From WTHC01 sp965218725 (GTDB lineage: Archaea > Thermoproteota > Nitrososphaeria > Nitrososphaerales > Nitrosopumilaceae), in assembly GCA_965218725.1 (NCBI GenBank), contig CBDCLO010000001.1, forward strand, positions 1-18,423: a stretch of DNA of 18,423 bases, in the 5' to 3' direction. Both the position numbers and the translations under genes were made by a program. Positions 7,834 through 17,944 of the stretch are shown here, one piece after another. The notes beneath the pieces were generated by a model. It had not been told where the DNA came from and searched no databases. It saw nothing but the letters and a program-made list of their open reading frames with translations. Within the stretch, counting starts at the first letter, position 1, and every line of letters begins with the position of its first letter.

Positions 7834-7907
7834 TAAGAGTGGCAGGATTTGAACCTACAAAAATATGATCCTAAATCAAATGTGTTTACCGTTTTCACCA
7901 CACTCCC
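7834..7907 (-). tRNA. trnL(uag): tRNA-Leu (UAG)
   Basis: The acceptor GGGAGTG pairs with CACTCTT using two G-T pairs. There is a three-pair D stem GTG/CAC. The anticodon loop TTTAGGA gives UAG (CUN codons), with one mismatch in the anticodon stem. The T arm is GTAGG/TTCAAAT/CCTGC. Confidence 0.86.
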
Positions 7908-7908
7908 C

Positions 7909-7980
7909 CTCTACAAATCAGAATCGAACTGATATAATTTTAGTTAACAGCTAAAGGCTTTACCACTAAGCTATTATAGA
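7909..7980 (-). tRNA. trnN(guu): tRNA-Asn (GUU)
   Basis: The acceptor TCTATAA pairs with TTGTAGA. The D arm is GCTT/AAGC, the anticodon arm TTTAG-CTGTTAA-CTAAA gives GUU and the T arm is ATCAG/TTCGATT/CTGAT. The discriminator is G. Confidence 0.9.
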
Positions 7981-7981
7981 A

Positions 7982-8052
7982 CAGAAGATATTGGAATCGA
8001 ACCAACACTAAAAACTTTGAAGGCTATCGGTCTACCATTGACCTAATCTCCT
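7982..8052 (-). tRNA. trnW(uca): tRNA-Trp (UCA)
   Basis: The acceptor AGGAGAT pairs with ATCTTCT, the D arm is GGTC/GACC and the T arm is GTTGG/TTCGATT/CCAAT, with discriminator G. The anticodon loop CTTCAAA gives UCA, which reads both UGA and UGG. This supports TGA as Trp in all the protein genes. The anticodon stem ATAGC/GTTTT is weak, with a T-T mismatch and a G-T pair. Confidence 0.88.
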
Positions 8053-8056
8053 CAAC

Positions 8057-8129
8057 CTAGTCGTACAGGAATCGAACCTGCAATTATTAAGATCAAAACT
8101 TAACGCCTTCCCATTTTAGCTAACCACTA
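8057..8129 (-). tRNA. trnQ(uug): tRNA-Gln (UUG)
   Basis: The acceptor TAGTGGT pairs with ACGACTA with one G-G mismatch. The anticodon arm TTAAG-TTTTGAT-CTTAA gives UUG. The T arm is GCAGG/TTCGATT/CCTGT. Its first three bases, TAG, double as the cox3 stop codon. Confidence 0.86.
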
Positions 8130-8915
8130 TGATCCTCATCAATACATAAAAATAAAAAGAAATAACCAAACCACATCCACAAAATGTCAATACCAAACTG
8201 CTGCTTCAAATCCCAAATGATGATGTCTTGTGAATTGATAATATATAAGTCTTAATAAACATACTAATAAAAAAGAACTACCTATTAAAACATGCGCCCC
8301 ATGGGCCCCTGTTGTTAAAAAAAAAGTTGACCCATATACTGAATCGGAAATTGTAAAAGGAGCCTCATAATACTCCATTCCTTGTAATCCTGTAAATAAA
8401 AGTCCTAAAAAAACTGTTAATACTAACCCTATAATAGCTTCTTTTCTCTTCCCACTAATTATTGCATGATGAGTCCAAGTTACAGTAGCTCCAGAACTTA
8501 ATAAAACAACAGTATTCAATAAAGGTACTGAAAATGGATTTAATGGATCTACCCCTCTAGGAGGTCAAATTGCACCTATTTCAACAGTTGGCACTAAACT
8601 ACTATGAAAAAAAGCTCAAAAAAAAGAAAAAAATAAGCAAACCTCCGATAAAATAAATAAAATCATTCCATATTTTAGCCCCTGTTTTACAACTAATGTA
8701 TGATGACCTTGATATGTTGCTTCTCTAATTACATCTCGTCATCAAACTACCATTGTTACTACAATTATTACTAAACCAAAACTTAATACTCAACTTGGAC
8801 TATAATGAAAATACACTACCGCCCCCACAGTTGTTAAAAGAGCACCACAACCTCCTATATAGGGTCATGGACTTGGTTTAACTAAATGATAAGGGTGATA
8901 AATTTGTTGCATCAT
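8127..8915 (-). CDS. cox3: Cytochrome c oxidase subunit 3
   Basis: COX3 is a seven-helix core subunit of complex IV that stabilises proton uptake by COX1. The frame has 262 residues and starts with two ATG codons at 8910-8915 (MMQQIYHPYHLVKPSPWP). Conserved stretches include SVYGSTFFLTTGAHGAHVLIGS, the TRHHHLGFEAAVWYWHFVDVVWLFLF region and the usual tail YWWGS. TGA encodes several Trp, including both of the last pair. The stop codon TAG at 8127-8129 lies on the first three bases of trnQ. The first of the two ATG codons is chosen; either is possible. Confidence 0.95.
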
Positions 8916-8926
8916 AAACTCTCTTA

Positions 8927-8999
8927 ATTACCCAATAGGATTTGAACCTACAACCTCTTACTTAGAAGGTAAATGCTCCCCCAATTGAGCTATGGGTAA
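8927..8999 (-). tRNA. trnR(ucu): tRNA-Arg (UCU)
   Basis: The acceptor TTACCCA pairs perfectly with TGGGTAA. The D arm is GCTC/GAGC and the anticodon arm TTTAC-CTTCTAA-GTAAG gives UCU, which reads AGR. The T arm is GTAGG/TTCAAAT/CCTAT. The discriminator would be T. The body is nearly identical to trnT(ugu). The first copy of the 25-bp repeat starts inside its 5' acceptor strand. Confidence 0.9.
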
Positions 9000-9069
9000 C
9001 CCTGGGGAGGTAACCCAATGGTAACCCTGGGGAGGTAACCCAATGGTAACCCTGGGGAGGTAACCCAAT
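8995..9069. repeat. Three perfect 25-bp tandem repeats in the trnR(ucu)-atp6 spacer
   Basis: Units at 8995-9019, 9020-9044 and 9045-9069 are identical. Each unit contains ggtaaccc twice, at offsets 0 and 14. On either strand a 9-bp imperfect hairpin can form (tgggtaacc against ggtaaccca, one A-A mismatch, 7-base loop). The first unit overlaps the last five plus-strand bases of trnR(ucu). The sequence after the third unit, acccaatagg, repeats the trnR 3' end (acccaatagg at 8931-8940), so the array looks derived from the tRNA termini. With 9070-9089 it makes up the longest spacer found, 90 nt. Confidence 0.97.
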
Positions 9070-9089
9070 AGGTTAACTCTGCTATGGAC

Positions 9090-9797
9090 TTAATGTAATG
9101 CTATAGTATCCCCTAAATAAATACTTGTTAATAAACAAAACACATAAGCCTGAATTAGCGCCACCATTATTTCTAATAATGTTATAAATATCATAATTAA
9201 CATAGGTATAAAACTGGAAATTATCATCCCACTTGTTAACATGTTAAATGCAAATCCAGATATAATAGCAAATAATAAATGACCTGCAGATATGTTAGCG
9301 GCCAATCTTACTCCTAACGAAATAGCCCTAATTAAATAACTTACCGTCTCTATTACAACAAGAAAAGGAGCCAACACTAACGGTACCCCCCCTGGCATTA
9401 ATATACTTAAAAAATTTAATTTAAATGTAAAAAAACCTAATAATGTTACAGCTATTATTATTGACACAGAAATCCCTAAAGTTATTACTATTTGAGCAGT
9501 TGGGACAAATATATAAGGAAATAATCCTAAAATATTTATCATAGCAATAAATATAAAAAGACATAATACAAAAGGAAAAAATATTAGACATAACTTATCT
9601 TGAATCACCGAATAAATATTTATATAAATAAACTCAATAAGAAATTGTCATCTATTAGGTATTAATTTATTTCCTTCTAACAACGATCAAGAGATAATAA
9701 CAGCTAACACCATCATCATTGAAGAATTAGTAAAACTTACCCCTTGTATTGTTATTAATTTTACTACATTAAATTGATCAAAATAAGCTGCGAACAT
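9090..9797 (-). CDS. atp6: ATP synthase F0 subunit 6
   Basis: ATP6 (subunit a) provides the proton half-channels against the c-ring. The frame has 235 residues from ATG at 9795-9797 (MFAAYFDQFNVVKLI), whose A is shared with the atp8 stop (TAATG). The essential Arg is in SLGVRLAANISAGHLL, and the last helix is EIMVALIQAYVFCLLTSIYLGD. The stop is TAA at 9090-9092, directly after the repeat spacer in plus coordinates. The frame is open a few codons further upstream, but without another ATG. Confidence 0.95.
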
Positions 9798-9982
9798 TAT
9801 ATTAATAAAATAGTCTCCAATTTAATTCTTTCTTTCTTAATACGATTAAATTGATTTCTAATAACGATTTGTCATTGTAATCTGGGTAGTATAGAATTTA
9901 CAAGTATTGAAAATAAAAAAAACAAAATTATCAATTTTCATATATACTGACACAAATAAGTTACCGCCTCTAACTGTGGCAT
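9797..9982 (-). CDS. atp8: ATP synthase F0 subunit 8
   Basis: ATP8 is a small one-helix stator subunit of ATP synthase. The frame has 61 residues from ATG at 9980-9982 and begins with the family hallmark MPQLEAVTYL. One hydrophobic helix follows (WKLIILFFLFSILV), then a basic tail with NQFNRIKKERIK. It lies between trnK (1-nt gap) and atp6 (1-nt overlap), the classical position. Sponge atp8 sequences diverge quickly, so identification rests on the N-terminus, the helix and the position. It is slightly short for the family. Confidence 0.92.
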
Positions 9983-9983
9983 A

Positions 9984-10056
9984 CTGATATGGTTGGGTTT
10001 GAACCAACTACTAACAGATTAAAAGTCTACTACTCTACCACATGAGTTACACACCA
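9984..10056 (-). tRNA. trnK(uuu): tRNA-Lys (UUU)
   Basis: The acceptor TGGTGTG pairs with CATATCA, the D arm is ACTC/GAGT and the anticodon arm GTAGA-CTTTTAA-TCTGT gives UUU. The T arm is GTTGG/TTCAAAC/CCAAC and the discriminator is G. The cox2-trnK-atp8 arrangement is common across animals. Confidence 0.9.
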
Positions 10057-10073
10057 CAACTAAAATAAAAATA

Positions 10074-10784
10074 TTAAACCTGAGTTCCTACTCAAGATAC
10101 ATACTTCTCTATTGATACACCCTCTATTACAATAGGCATAAAAGAATGATTTGCTCCACATAACTCAGAACATTGTCCATAAAATACTCCTGGTCTTTTA
10201 AGAAAAAAACTTGTTTGGTTTAATCGTCCAGGCACCGCATCTACTTTAACCCCCAAAGATGGTACTGCAAACGCATGTAAAACATCCGCAGCAGTTACTA
10301 ATATTCGCACTTGTGTTTCTATAGGCACTATTAACCTATTATCAACTTCCAACAATCTTAAATCCCCCTTATTTAGATCAGAAGTTGGAATCATATAAGA
10401 ATCAAATTCAATCGTTTTTGTACCATAATCTGAATACTCATAAGACCAATATCATTGATGTCCTATTGCCTTTATAGTTAAAGCAGGATCAATTACTTCA
10501 TCCATTAAATACAATAATTTTAAAGAAGGGAAAGCAATAAATATTAATACACACGCGGGGACTAAAGTTCAAATTATTTCAATTAAAGTTCCCTCAAATA
10601 AATATTTATAATAATGTTTCAAAGTTAAAGCTCTTATTAATAATCATAAAACTATAGTTACAATAATAGTTAATATAAACATAATTTGATCATGAAAAAA
10701 TAAAATTTCCTCCATCACTGGGCTAGCAGCATCTTGAAAACCTAACTGCCATGGTTCTGGAACATCCCTTAAAATTAAATACAT
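10074..10784 (-). CDS. cox2: Cytochrome c oxidase subunit 2
   Basis: COX2 carries the dinuclear CuA centre that takes electrons from cytochrome c. The frame has 236 residues from ATG at 10782-10784 (MYLILRDVPEPWQLGFQDAA). Two N-terminal membrane helices are followed by the periplasmic-type domain with the aromatic patch GHQWYWSYEYSD. The CuA ligands lie in DVLHAFAVPSLG and CSELCGANHSFMP, and all expected Cys, His, Glu and Met are present. It ends SWVGTQV with TAA at 10074-10076. It lies between rnl and trnK. Confidence 0.96.
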
Positions 10785-10799
10785 ATTTTCTTTTAACAA

Positions 10800-12987
10800 T
10801 AACTAGTATTTTAAAACTTAGTAATCTTAAACTATATATAGACCCTATCAACGTTCTATTCTCAAACGGTTCTAAAATTGAAAACATAAAATAATACTTT
10901 ACTTCTCACTTGAGATGCATTCAGTGATTATTAATTTTATCGTAGCCACCCAACAGCAATACAATTGGTCCACCAGCGGATAACTAAACACTCAATCCTT
11001 TCGTACTAGAATGTAATTGTATCTAATGTTTCCTAAACAAATTGTAGATAGAAACCGACCTGGCTCACGCCGGTCTGAACTCAAATCATGTACGGTTTTA
11101 ATAGACGAACAGTCCAACCCTTGGAAGCTGCTGCACCTCCAGGATACCACAATTCAACATCGAGGTCGCAAACATCGTCATCGATATGAACTCTCAAACG
11201 AGATTACGCTGTTATCCCCGTGGTAACTTTTATTTATTGATCGTTAGTTATTCCACCCTTAACAAACGGGTCACTATAACCCACGGTTTTTAAATTTAAC
11301 CGTGTCAGCTCGAGAATTACTCTTACTGTCAAGCTTTTTTTCTATTCTATTATAGTATTCACCTTATGTACACCTTCGTTACTCTTTAGAAGGCGATCGC
11401 CCCAATCAAACTGTCCAACTTACATGCTGATATAAGTTTCCAGTAAAGCTCAACGGGGTCTTCTCGTCTAACAATTTGCACGTAGCATCTTCACTACGAA
11501 TTCAATTTCATTGGTATTTATCTTGAGACAGCGAGGTACTCGTTAAACCATTCATACTTGCCAACAATTAATTGGCTATTGATTACGCTACTTTATCGCG
11601 GTCAGAGTTACCGCGGCCGTTTAATTGTTCTTAGTCAAGCAACTTATTTTATTACTCAATTTTAAATACAACCACTGGGCAGGTCTCACCTTTAACACTT
11701 CAAACCAAAGGTCCTTTGTTAAAAGCTATGTTTTTGGTAAACAGTCGACACCTCCTCTTTTCTAAGACCAGTTTAATTTTATTCTATCTTACACTGGCTC
11801 CCTTTCTTGCGAACTTACAGGGATAATTTGCCGAGTTCCTTAAAATAAATTCTACCATCACTCTTAAGCCCACTTGAGTTAGTTTGCGGTACCGTCTTTT
11901 AAGCAAATAATTTATTATTTACTCCCCATCAATCTACTCTTAGGAACGGATTAACCCAATTCGGAAAATCCTACAATTGGAAACCTTGGGCCATGAGCAG
12001 TGATTTTCACACTGTTTTTTACTCATGTTCGCATTGTCACTTCTGATAAACGCTTTCGCAATTTAATTACAGTACGTTCTGCTACCATTTGAATATAAAT
12101 TCAGAGTGTTGGTTTACTACTTTAGCCGCCTTAATTTAGAGGGTTATAAATTCATTGAATGAACTATTACGTTATCTTTCAAAGATGGCTGGTTCCAAGC
12201 CTACTTTTTCATTATTTTTACTCTTACCTCTTTTACACTTAGAGCATATTAACGACCTTAACTTCTGATCCAGGTTGTTTCCTTCTCGACAATGGACCTT
12301 CTCGCCCACAATCTGTCTATCATACTTTCTTCTTATACTCCATACAAGAATATATTAACTTACGACGCACTACTTAAATAATTTTCGCAGAAAACCAGCT
12401 ATTTCCAAGTTCGATAAGCTTTTCACCCCTAGCCACAAGTCTTCCGAGATTTTTGCCACAATCACCGGTTCGTTCCTCCACCTCCATTTAAAGAAGCTTT
12501 AAACTGCCCATAGCTAGATCACTTGGTTTCGGGCTCAATTTGACTAAATACTCTATTAAAATTTGTTTTCACTTCACCTACGTTTATCAACTTAAGTTTG
12601 CCAAATATTTTACTCGCGAACCCATTATACAAAAGGTACGACGACTCTCGTCTGCTTGTAAGTAGCGAATTTCTAGTTCTATTTCATTTTTATCTCTTTC
12701 AACTTTCCTTCACAGTACTAATTCTCTATTGGTATGTTATAAATATTAAGGGTTAGATGTGTGGTACACCTATCTTCAAATTATTCTACTCCCATTTACC
12801 TCCGCTTTCGCTCACCACTACTAACAGAATCTCACTTGATTTATTTTCCTTCTAGTACTAAGATGTTTCAATTCCTAGAGTTTATTATTTTTCTTTTTTA
12901 GGATATGACCAATTTTCGTAATAATAACGTCCTTTTATAACATCCTAGTTAGTTTTTCACTACCCGTTTATACTAGTCTTTCTTTTA
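10800..12987 (-). rRNA. rnl: Large subunit ribosomal RNA (mitochondrial 16S-like)
   Basis: This is the mitochondrial 23S-like rRNA. The minus strand has the sarcin-ricin loop AGTACGAAAGGA (10996-11007). The peptidyl-transferase region is around 11040-11240, with the complements of tggctcacgccggtc and ctgttatccccgtgg. A third conserved block, the complement of ctcaacggggtcttctcg, starts at 11450. The 5' end is placed against trnV and the 3' end about 15 nt before cox2; both are estimates to within tens of bases. At about 2.2 kb no intron is apparent. Short open frames on the plus strand here, such as 11017-11226, are not genes. Confidence 0.92.
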
Positions 12988-13060
12988 TAAGTGTTGAAAG
13001 ATTTGAACTTTCCACTTTCGTAGTGTAAACACGACACTCTACCAACTGAGTTAAACACCT
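12988..13060 (-). tRNA. trnV(uac): tRNA-Val (UAC)
   Basis: The acceptor AGGTGTT pairs with AACACTT, the D arm is ACTC/GAGT and the anticodon arm TCGTG-TTTACAC-TACGA gives UAC. The T arm is GAAAG/TTCAAAT/CTTTC and the discriminator is A. Its first base coincides with the discriminator of trnG. Confidence 0.9.
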
Positions 13061-13131
13061 GCATACAATAGGACTTGAACCTATCTTTATTAATTGGAAA
13101 TCAATAATTTTACCAGATAAAATATATATGC
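13060..13131 (-). tRNA. trnG(ucc): tRNA-Gly (UCC)
   Basis: The acceptor GCATATA pairs with TGTATGC, the anticodon arm ATTGA-TTTCCAA-TTAAT gives UCC and the T arm is ATAGG/TTCAAGT/CCTAT. The rns-trnG-trnV-rnl block is typical of demosponges. One base is shared with trnV. Confidence 0.9.
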
Positions 13132-14337
<1,206 letters not shown>

Positions 14338-14340
14338 AAT

Positions 14341-14413
14341 TGCCCAAGACTAGAATTGAACTAGTTACCTTAACATTTTCAGTGTTCTGCTCAACCAATT
14401 AAGCTACTTGTGC
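14341..14413 (-). tRNA. trnF(gaa): tRNA-Phe (GAA)
   Basis: The acceptor GCACAAG pairs with CTTGGGC with one A-G mismatch. The D arm is GCTT/GAGC, the anticodon loop CTGAAAA gives GAA and the T arm is ACTAG/TTCAATT/CTAGT. It lies just upstream of rns. Confidence 0.88.
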
Positions 14414-14414
14414 T

Positions 14415-14487
14415 TGGAGTTTACTGGGCTCGGACCAGTCACCCCAGACTTGCAAAGTCTATGCTCTACCACATAAGCTAAAACCCC
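14415..14487 (-). tRNA. trnA(ugc): tRNA-Ala (UGC)
   Basis: The acceptor GGGGTTT pairs with AAACTCC, the D arm is GCTT/GAGC and the anticodon arm TAGAC-TTTGCAA-GTCTG gives UGC. The T arm ACTGG/TCCGAGC/CCAGT has TCC in place of TTC. The first 10 nt overlap the nad5 end. Confidence 0.9.
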
Positions 14488-16265
14488 AAAAGAAATAAAG
14501 AAGTAAATACAATCATAATTAAAGCATAATTAAATACTGTTCCGGATTGTAAATTACTTACCCTTTGAGTAAATCTAATTAAAAGTTGAGACGCCCCCCT
14601 TGGCCCGATAATTTCCAACAATCCTCTATCTATAATTCTATATGAAATAAGATGACCAAATTTTCATATATAATTTAAAACAAAATTATTAATAATATAA
14701 TTAAATTGTCAAGCAGAATTTAAAAAGGTGTACAATACTCGTAGACCTTCAAATCCTCACACCCCAGCTAAAAACATACCTAATAAACTTAATATAAAAG
14801 GAGTTATCTTAATAAAATTATAAACTATAGGATTTATAGTATTGGATAGTACAACCTCTTTAGCAAGATAACCAACAAAAATACTTCCAAAACCCAAAAA
14901 TAATAAAGGAAGGATTATATTAAAAGAAGATTCTTCTACCCCCCTATAACTCCCCTTATTAACATTAGTATTAGTTATAAAAGTTAAATAAATCAATCTT
15001 ACAGAATAAAAAGCAGTCAATAAGGCAGAAATACTCCCCAATCAATAAGCAAAAATAATATAATATTTCCCATAAGTTAACTCTAAAATTAAATCTTTGG
15101 AATAAAACCCTGTTAAATAAGGAAATCCCATCAAAGATAAAGAGCCTATTAATACCATAGTATAAGTAAAAGGGATAGACCTTATTAAACCCCCCATCTT
15201 TCTCATATCTTGTTCTCCATTAACAGCATGTATAACTGAGCCGGCACTTAAAAACAATAAAGCTTTAAAAAAACCATGATTTAACAAATGAAATAAACTT
15301 GTGGAATAATTGGATACTCCACATGCCATCACCATATAACCTAATTGGCTGCAAGTAGAATAAGCAATTACTTTTTTTAGATCATTCTGAACCACTCCAG
15401 TTGTTGCAGCAAAAAAAGCAGTTAAAGCTCCTAAAAAAGTTACTATAGTTAACACTAAAGATGATCCCTCAAATAACGGTCCAGACCTAATAATTAAAAA
15501 TACCCCTGCTGTAACCATAGTCGCCGCATGGATTAAAGCAGAAACTGGAGTTGGGCCCTCCATAGCATCTGGCAACCAAGTATGTAAACCTAATTGAGCG
15601 GACTTTCCTACCGCCCCCAAAAATAATAATAAACAAATTACAGTTAAATTTTTTATATCCCCCGATAAACTATAAATTATGGAATATTCTAGTGTGCCAA
15701 ATTCTTGGATTATCATAAACATAGCTAACAACAGCCCAATATCCCCGACTCGATTTATTAACATAGCTTTCATAGCTGCTTTATTAGCTTTTATTCTAGT
15801 TAATCAAAAATTAATTAAAAGATAAGAACATAAACCAACCCCCTCCCAACCAATAAATAATTGCACATAATTATCACTCGTCACTAAAACTATCATTAAA
15901 AAAGTAAATAATGATAAATAAGACATAAACCGAGGAAGATGAGGATCATCTGACATATAACCGGTTGAATAAATATGCACCAAGGCTGACACACTCGTTA
16001 TTAATATGAGCATAGTTGAAGTTAAACTATCAAACTGTAATCCAAAATCCGTTGTTAATAATTCTGTATCAAATCACCCTCATAATTTTAAATAAGTGGA
16101 AGAACCATTTAAAACAGTCTCATAAAAAATTCAACCAGAAATTATTCCAGTTATAAAGATACAACTTGATGTTAAAACTCCTGCCCCCCTTGTCCCTATT
16201 TTCCTTCCAAAAAATCCGGAAATCATCGCACTTAATAAAGGGATAAATAAAACTAATATATACAT
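14478..16265 (-). CDS. nad5: NADH dehydrogenase subunit 5
   Basis: ND5 is the most distal antiporter-like proton-pumping subunit of complex I, with the long lateral helix. The frame has 595 residues from ATG at 16263-16265 (MYILVLFIPLLSAM). Conserved regions are QLFIGWEGVGLCSYLLI, the core VGKSAQLGLHTWLPDAMEGPT with SALIHAATMVTAG, DLKKVIAYSTCSQLGYM and LFHLLNHGFFKALLFLSAGS. The tail is YALIMIVFTSLFLLGF, with TAG at 14478-14480 inside trnA (10-nt overlap). Unlike the nad5 of corals, it is not split by an intron. Confidence 0.95.
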
Positions 16266-16267
16266 TT

Positions 16268-17617
16268 TTAATATAAACTTATCGTTGCATCATGAGTTAT
16301 TTGTAATAAAAAATTAGGAGAAACCATCAAAAATAAAATTATAAATAAAGTTCACCCAATCAATATAGATTTACTTAATTCCATAACTCTCTCTTTTTTA
16401 AATATTCTTTCTCAAATTAATATAGAATTTTCTACTTGAAAATATATTATTTGTACTACCCTTACATAATATACTCCTGCAATTACAGAACTAACTACTA
16501 TTATAAAACTAATTACATAATAACCACTTGACACCCCAGAGAGTAATACAAGCCATTTACTTAAAAATCCTGCTAAAGGCGGAATACCTGCAGTGGATAA
16601 AAAAGTAAATGCCAATGTTCCCCCAACAACTGGATTGTTTCTAGATAATTCTTTTAACTCAATTATAAAATCTTTAGTTAAATTTAAAGACAATAATATA
16701 GAAAAACTACAAATAGACATTATCACATAAATTATCATATATATCAAACTTGCCTGAATACTTTCAAAAGATCCTATTGCAACCCCAAATAATATAAACC
16801 CCATATGTCCAATCCCACTATAAGCCAATAGACGTTTAACTTTAGTTTGATTTAAAGCCCCAATAGCCCCATAAACTATGGATAAAACAGCACAAATTAA
16901 CACTACATTTGTTACCGGACCAACTTGAACTAAAATTGAGAATACTCCAATTTTAGGAACAGTAGTTAATAAAGCAGTTATTATTGTTGGAGACCCCTCA
17001 TACACATCTGGAGCTCACATATGAAAAGGAACGGCGGATAATTTAAATAGTAATGATATAGTTACTAATATTTTTCCTACATCCCCAGTTAAATTGGAAT
17101 TTATCTCTTGAACACTTGTTGATCCAGTTGCCCCATATAGTAACACACATCCAAATAAAAATAAACCAGAAGATACTGCCCCTAATACAAAAAATTTTAA
17201 ACTTGCCTCAGTACTATAAACACTATCTCTCTTTAATGCCACCAAAATAAACAATGTCAATGTTTGTAACTCAATCGCCAAATAAATTGAAAATCAATTA
17301 ATTGAAGAAACTAATAATAATGAACTTAATGCTACTATTAATACTAATATAGGAGCAGATTTAATTGGCCTAACCATAATTTCCTCTCCTACACTCATCA
17401 ATAATATTGAAATAACACCTATCATAATTATAAATTTACAAGTTACTATTCAACAACTGGTTATCAATAAATTATTTATACCTACTCACAACACCGGATC
17501 CAAATTTAAATAACCCACCATTAAGATTCCCCCTATTGATATTTTTAATGTGGGTAAATTTATACCATAAAGAACTAAACTTAATACAACTACACTTAAT
17601 AATATTTCAGAATGCAT
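16268..17617 (-). CDS. nad2: NADH dehydrogenase subunit 2
   Basis: ND2 is the third antiporter-like subunit of complex I. The frame has 449 residues from ATG at 17615-17617 (MHSEILLSVVVLSLVLYG). Conserved stretches include SIYLAIELQTLTLFILVAL, LLFKLSAVPFHMWAPDVYEGSPT, VKRLLAYSGIGHMGFILFG and FTFLSTAGIPPLAGFLSKW. It ends ITHDATISLY with TAA at 16268-16270, 2 nt before nad5. The length suits a non-bilaterian ND2, since bilaterian versions are about 100 residues shorter. Confidence 0.95.
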
Positions 17618-17627
17618 TTTTATTTTT

Positions 17628-17698
17628 AAATAGAGGTAGGACTCGAACCTACATTTCCAAATCATGAGCCTGGCGACTTACCCTTAGTCTTCTCTATA
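17628..17698 (-). tRNA. trnM(cau): tRNA with CAU anticodon, probable initiator Met
   Basis: The cloverleaf has D stem GACT/AGTC, anticodon arm CCAGG-CTCATGA-TTTGG and T arm GTAGG/TTCGAGT/CCTAC. The acceptor TATAGAG pairs with CTCTATT except for a T-T mismatch at the first pair. Both this mismatch at 1-72 and the A11-U24 pair in the D stem are hallmarks of bacterial-type initiators, so I infer formyl-Met tRNA. It lies 10 nt upstream of nad2. Confidence 0.83.
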
Positions 17699-17705
17699 AA
17701 CTTAA

Positions 17706-17778
17706 TAGTAAAGGAAAGACTCGAACTCTCAAAGTATGCCGTTTACAGCGGTACGCATCACCCTTCTGCCACTTTACT
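17706..17778 (-). tRNA. trnY(gua): tRNA-Tyr (GUA)
   Basis: The acceptor AGTAAAG pairs perfectly with CTTTACT. The anticodon loop CTGTAAA gives GUA, with stem TACCG/CGGCA (one A-C mismatch). The T arm is GAGAG/TTCGAGT/CTTTC. The variable region is short, as in animal-type trnY. Confidence 0.88.
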
Positions 17779-17779
17779 G

Positions 17780-17853
17780 TTGGCTTGAATGAAATTGAAT
17801 CAATACCCCCAGTCTTATCAAGACTGTGCTCTGCCTAATTAAGCTACATGCCT
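17780..17853 (-). tRNA. trnI(gau): tRNA-Ile (GAU)
   Basis: The anticodon arm CAGTC-TTGATAA-GACTG gives GAU, and the D arm is GCTT/GAGC. The T arm ATTGA/TTCAATT/TCATT has one mismatch. The acceptor GGCATG/CAAGCC also has a mismatch, and the exact ends may be off by one base. GAU reads AUY. How AUA is read is discussed in the findings. Confidence 0.84.
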
Positions 17854-17855
17854 TA

Positions 17856-17937
17856 TTCCACTGATGAGACTTGAACTCATACGGCAATTTCCATTAGATT
17901 TTAAGTCCAACGTGTCTACCTTTTTCACCACAATGGA
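17856..17937 (-). tRNA. trnL(uaa): tRNA-Leu (UAA)
   Basis: The acceptor TCCATTG pairs with CAGTGGA. The anticodon arm TTGGA-CTTAAAA-TCTAA gives UAA (UUR codons). A long variable arm brings it to 82 nt. The T arm is ATGAG/TTCAAGT/CTCAT and the discriminator is A. It lies 7 nt after the nad1 stop. Confidence 0.9.
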
Positions 17938-17944
17938 AAGTGAT

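Noticed and set aside
11017..11226. Plus-strand open frame of 69 codons
   Set aside because: It lies across the most conserved part of the large rRNA (complement of the peptidyl-transferase region), so it is constrained as RNA, not protein.
15774..15803. Possible break or intron in nad5 between two long open stretches
   Set aside because: The break is only a TGA read as stop. With TGA as Trp the frame continues and the protein aligns without a gap.
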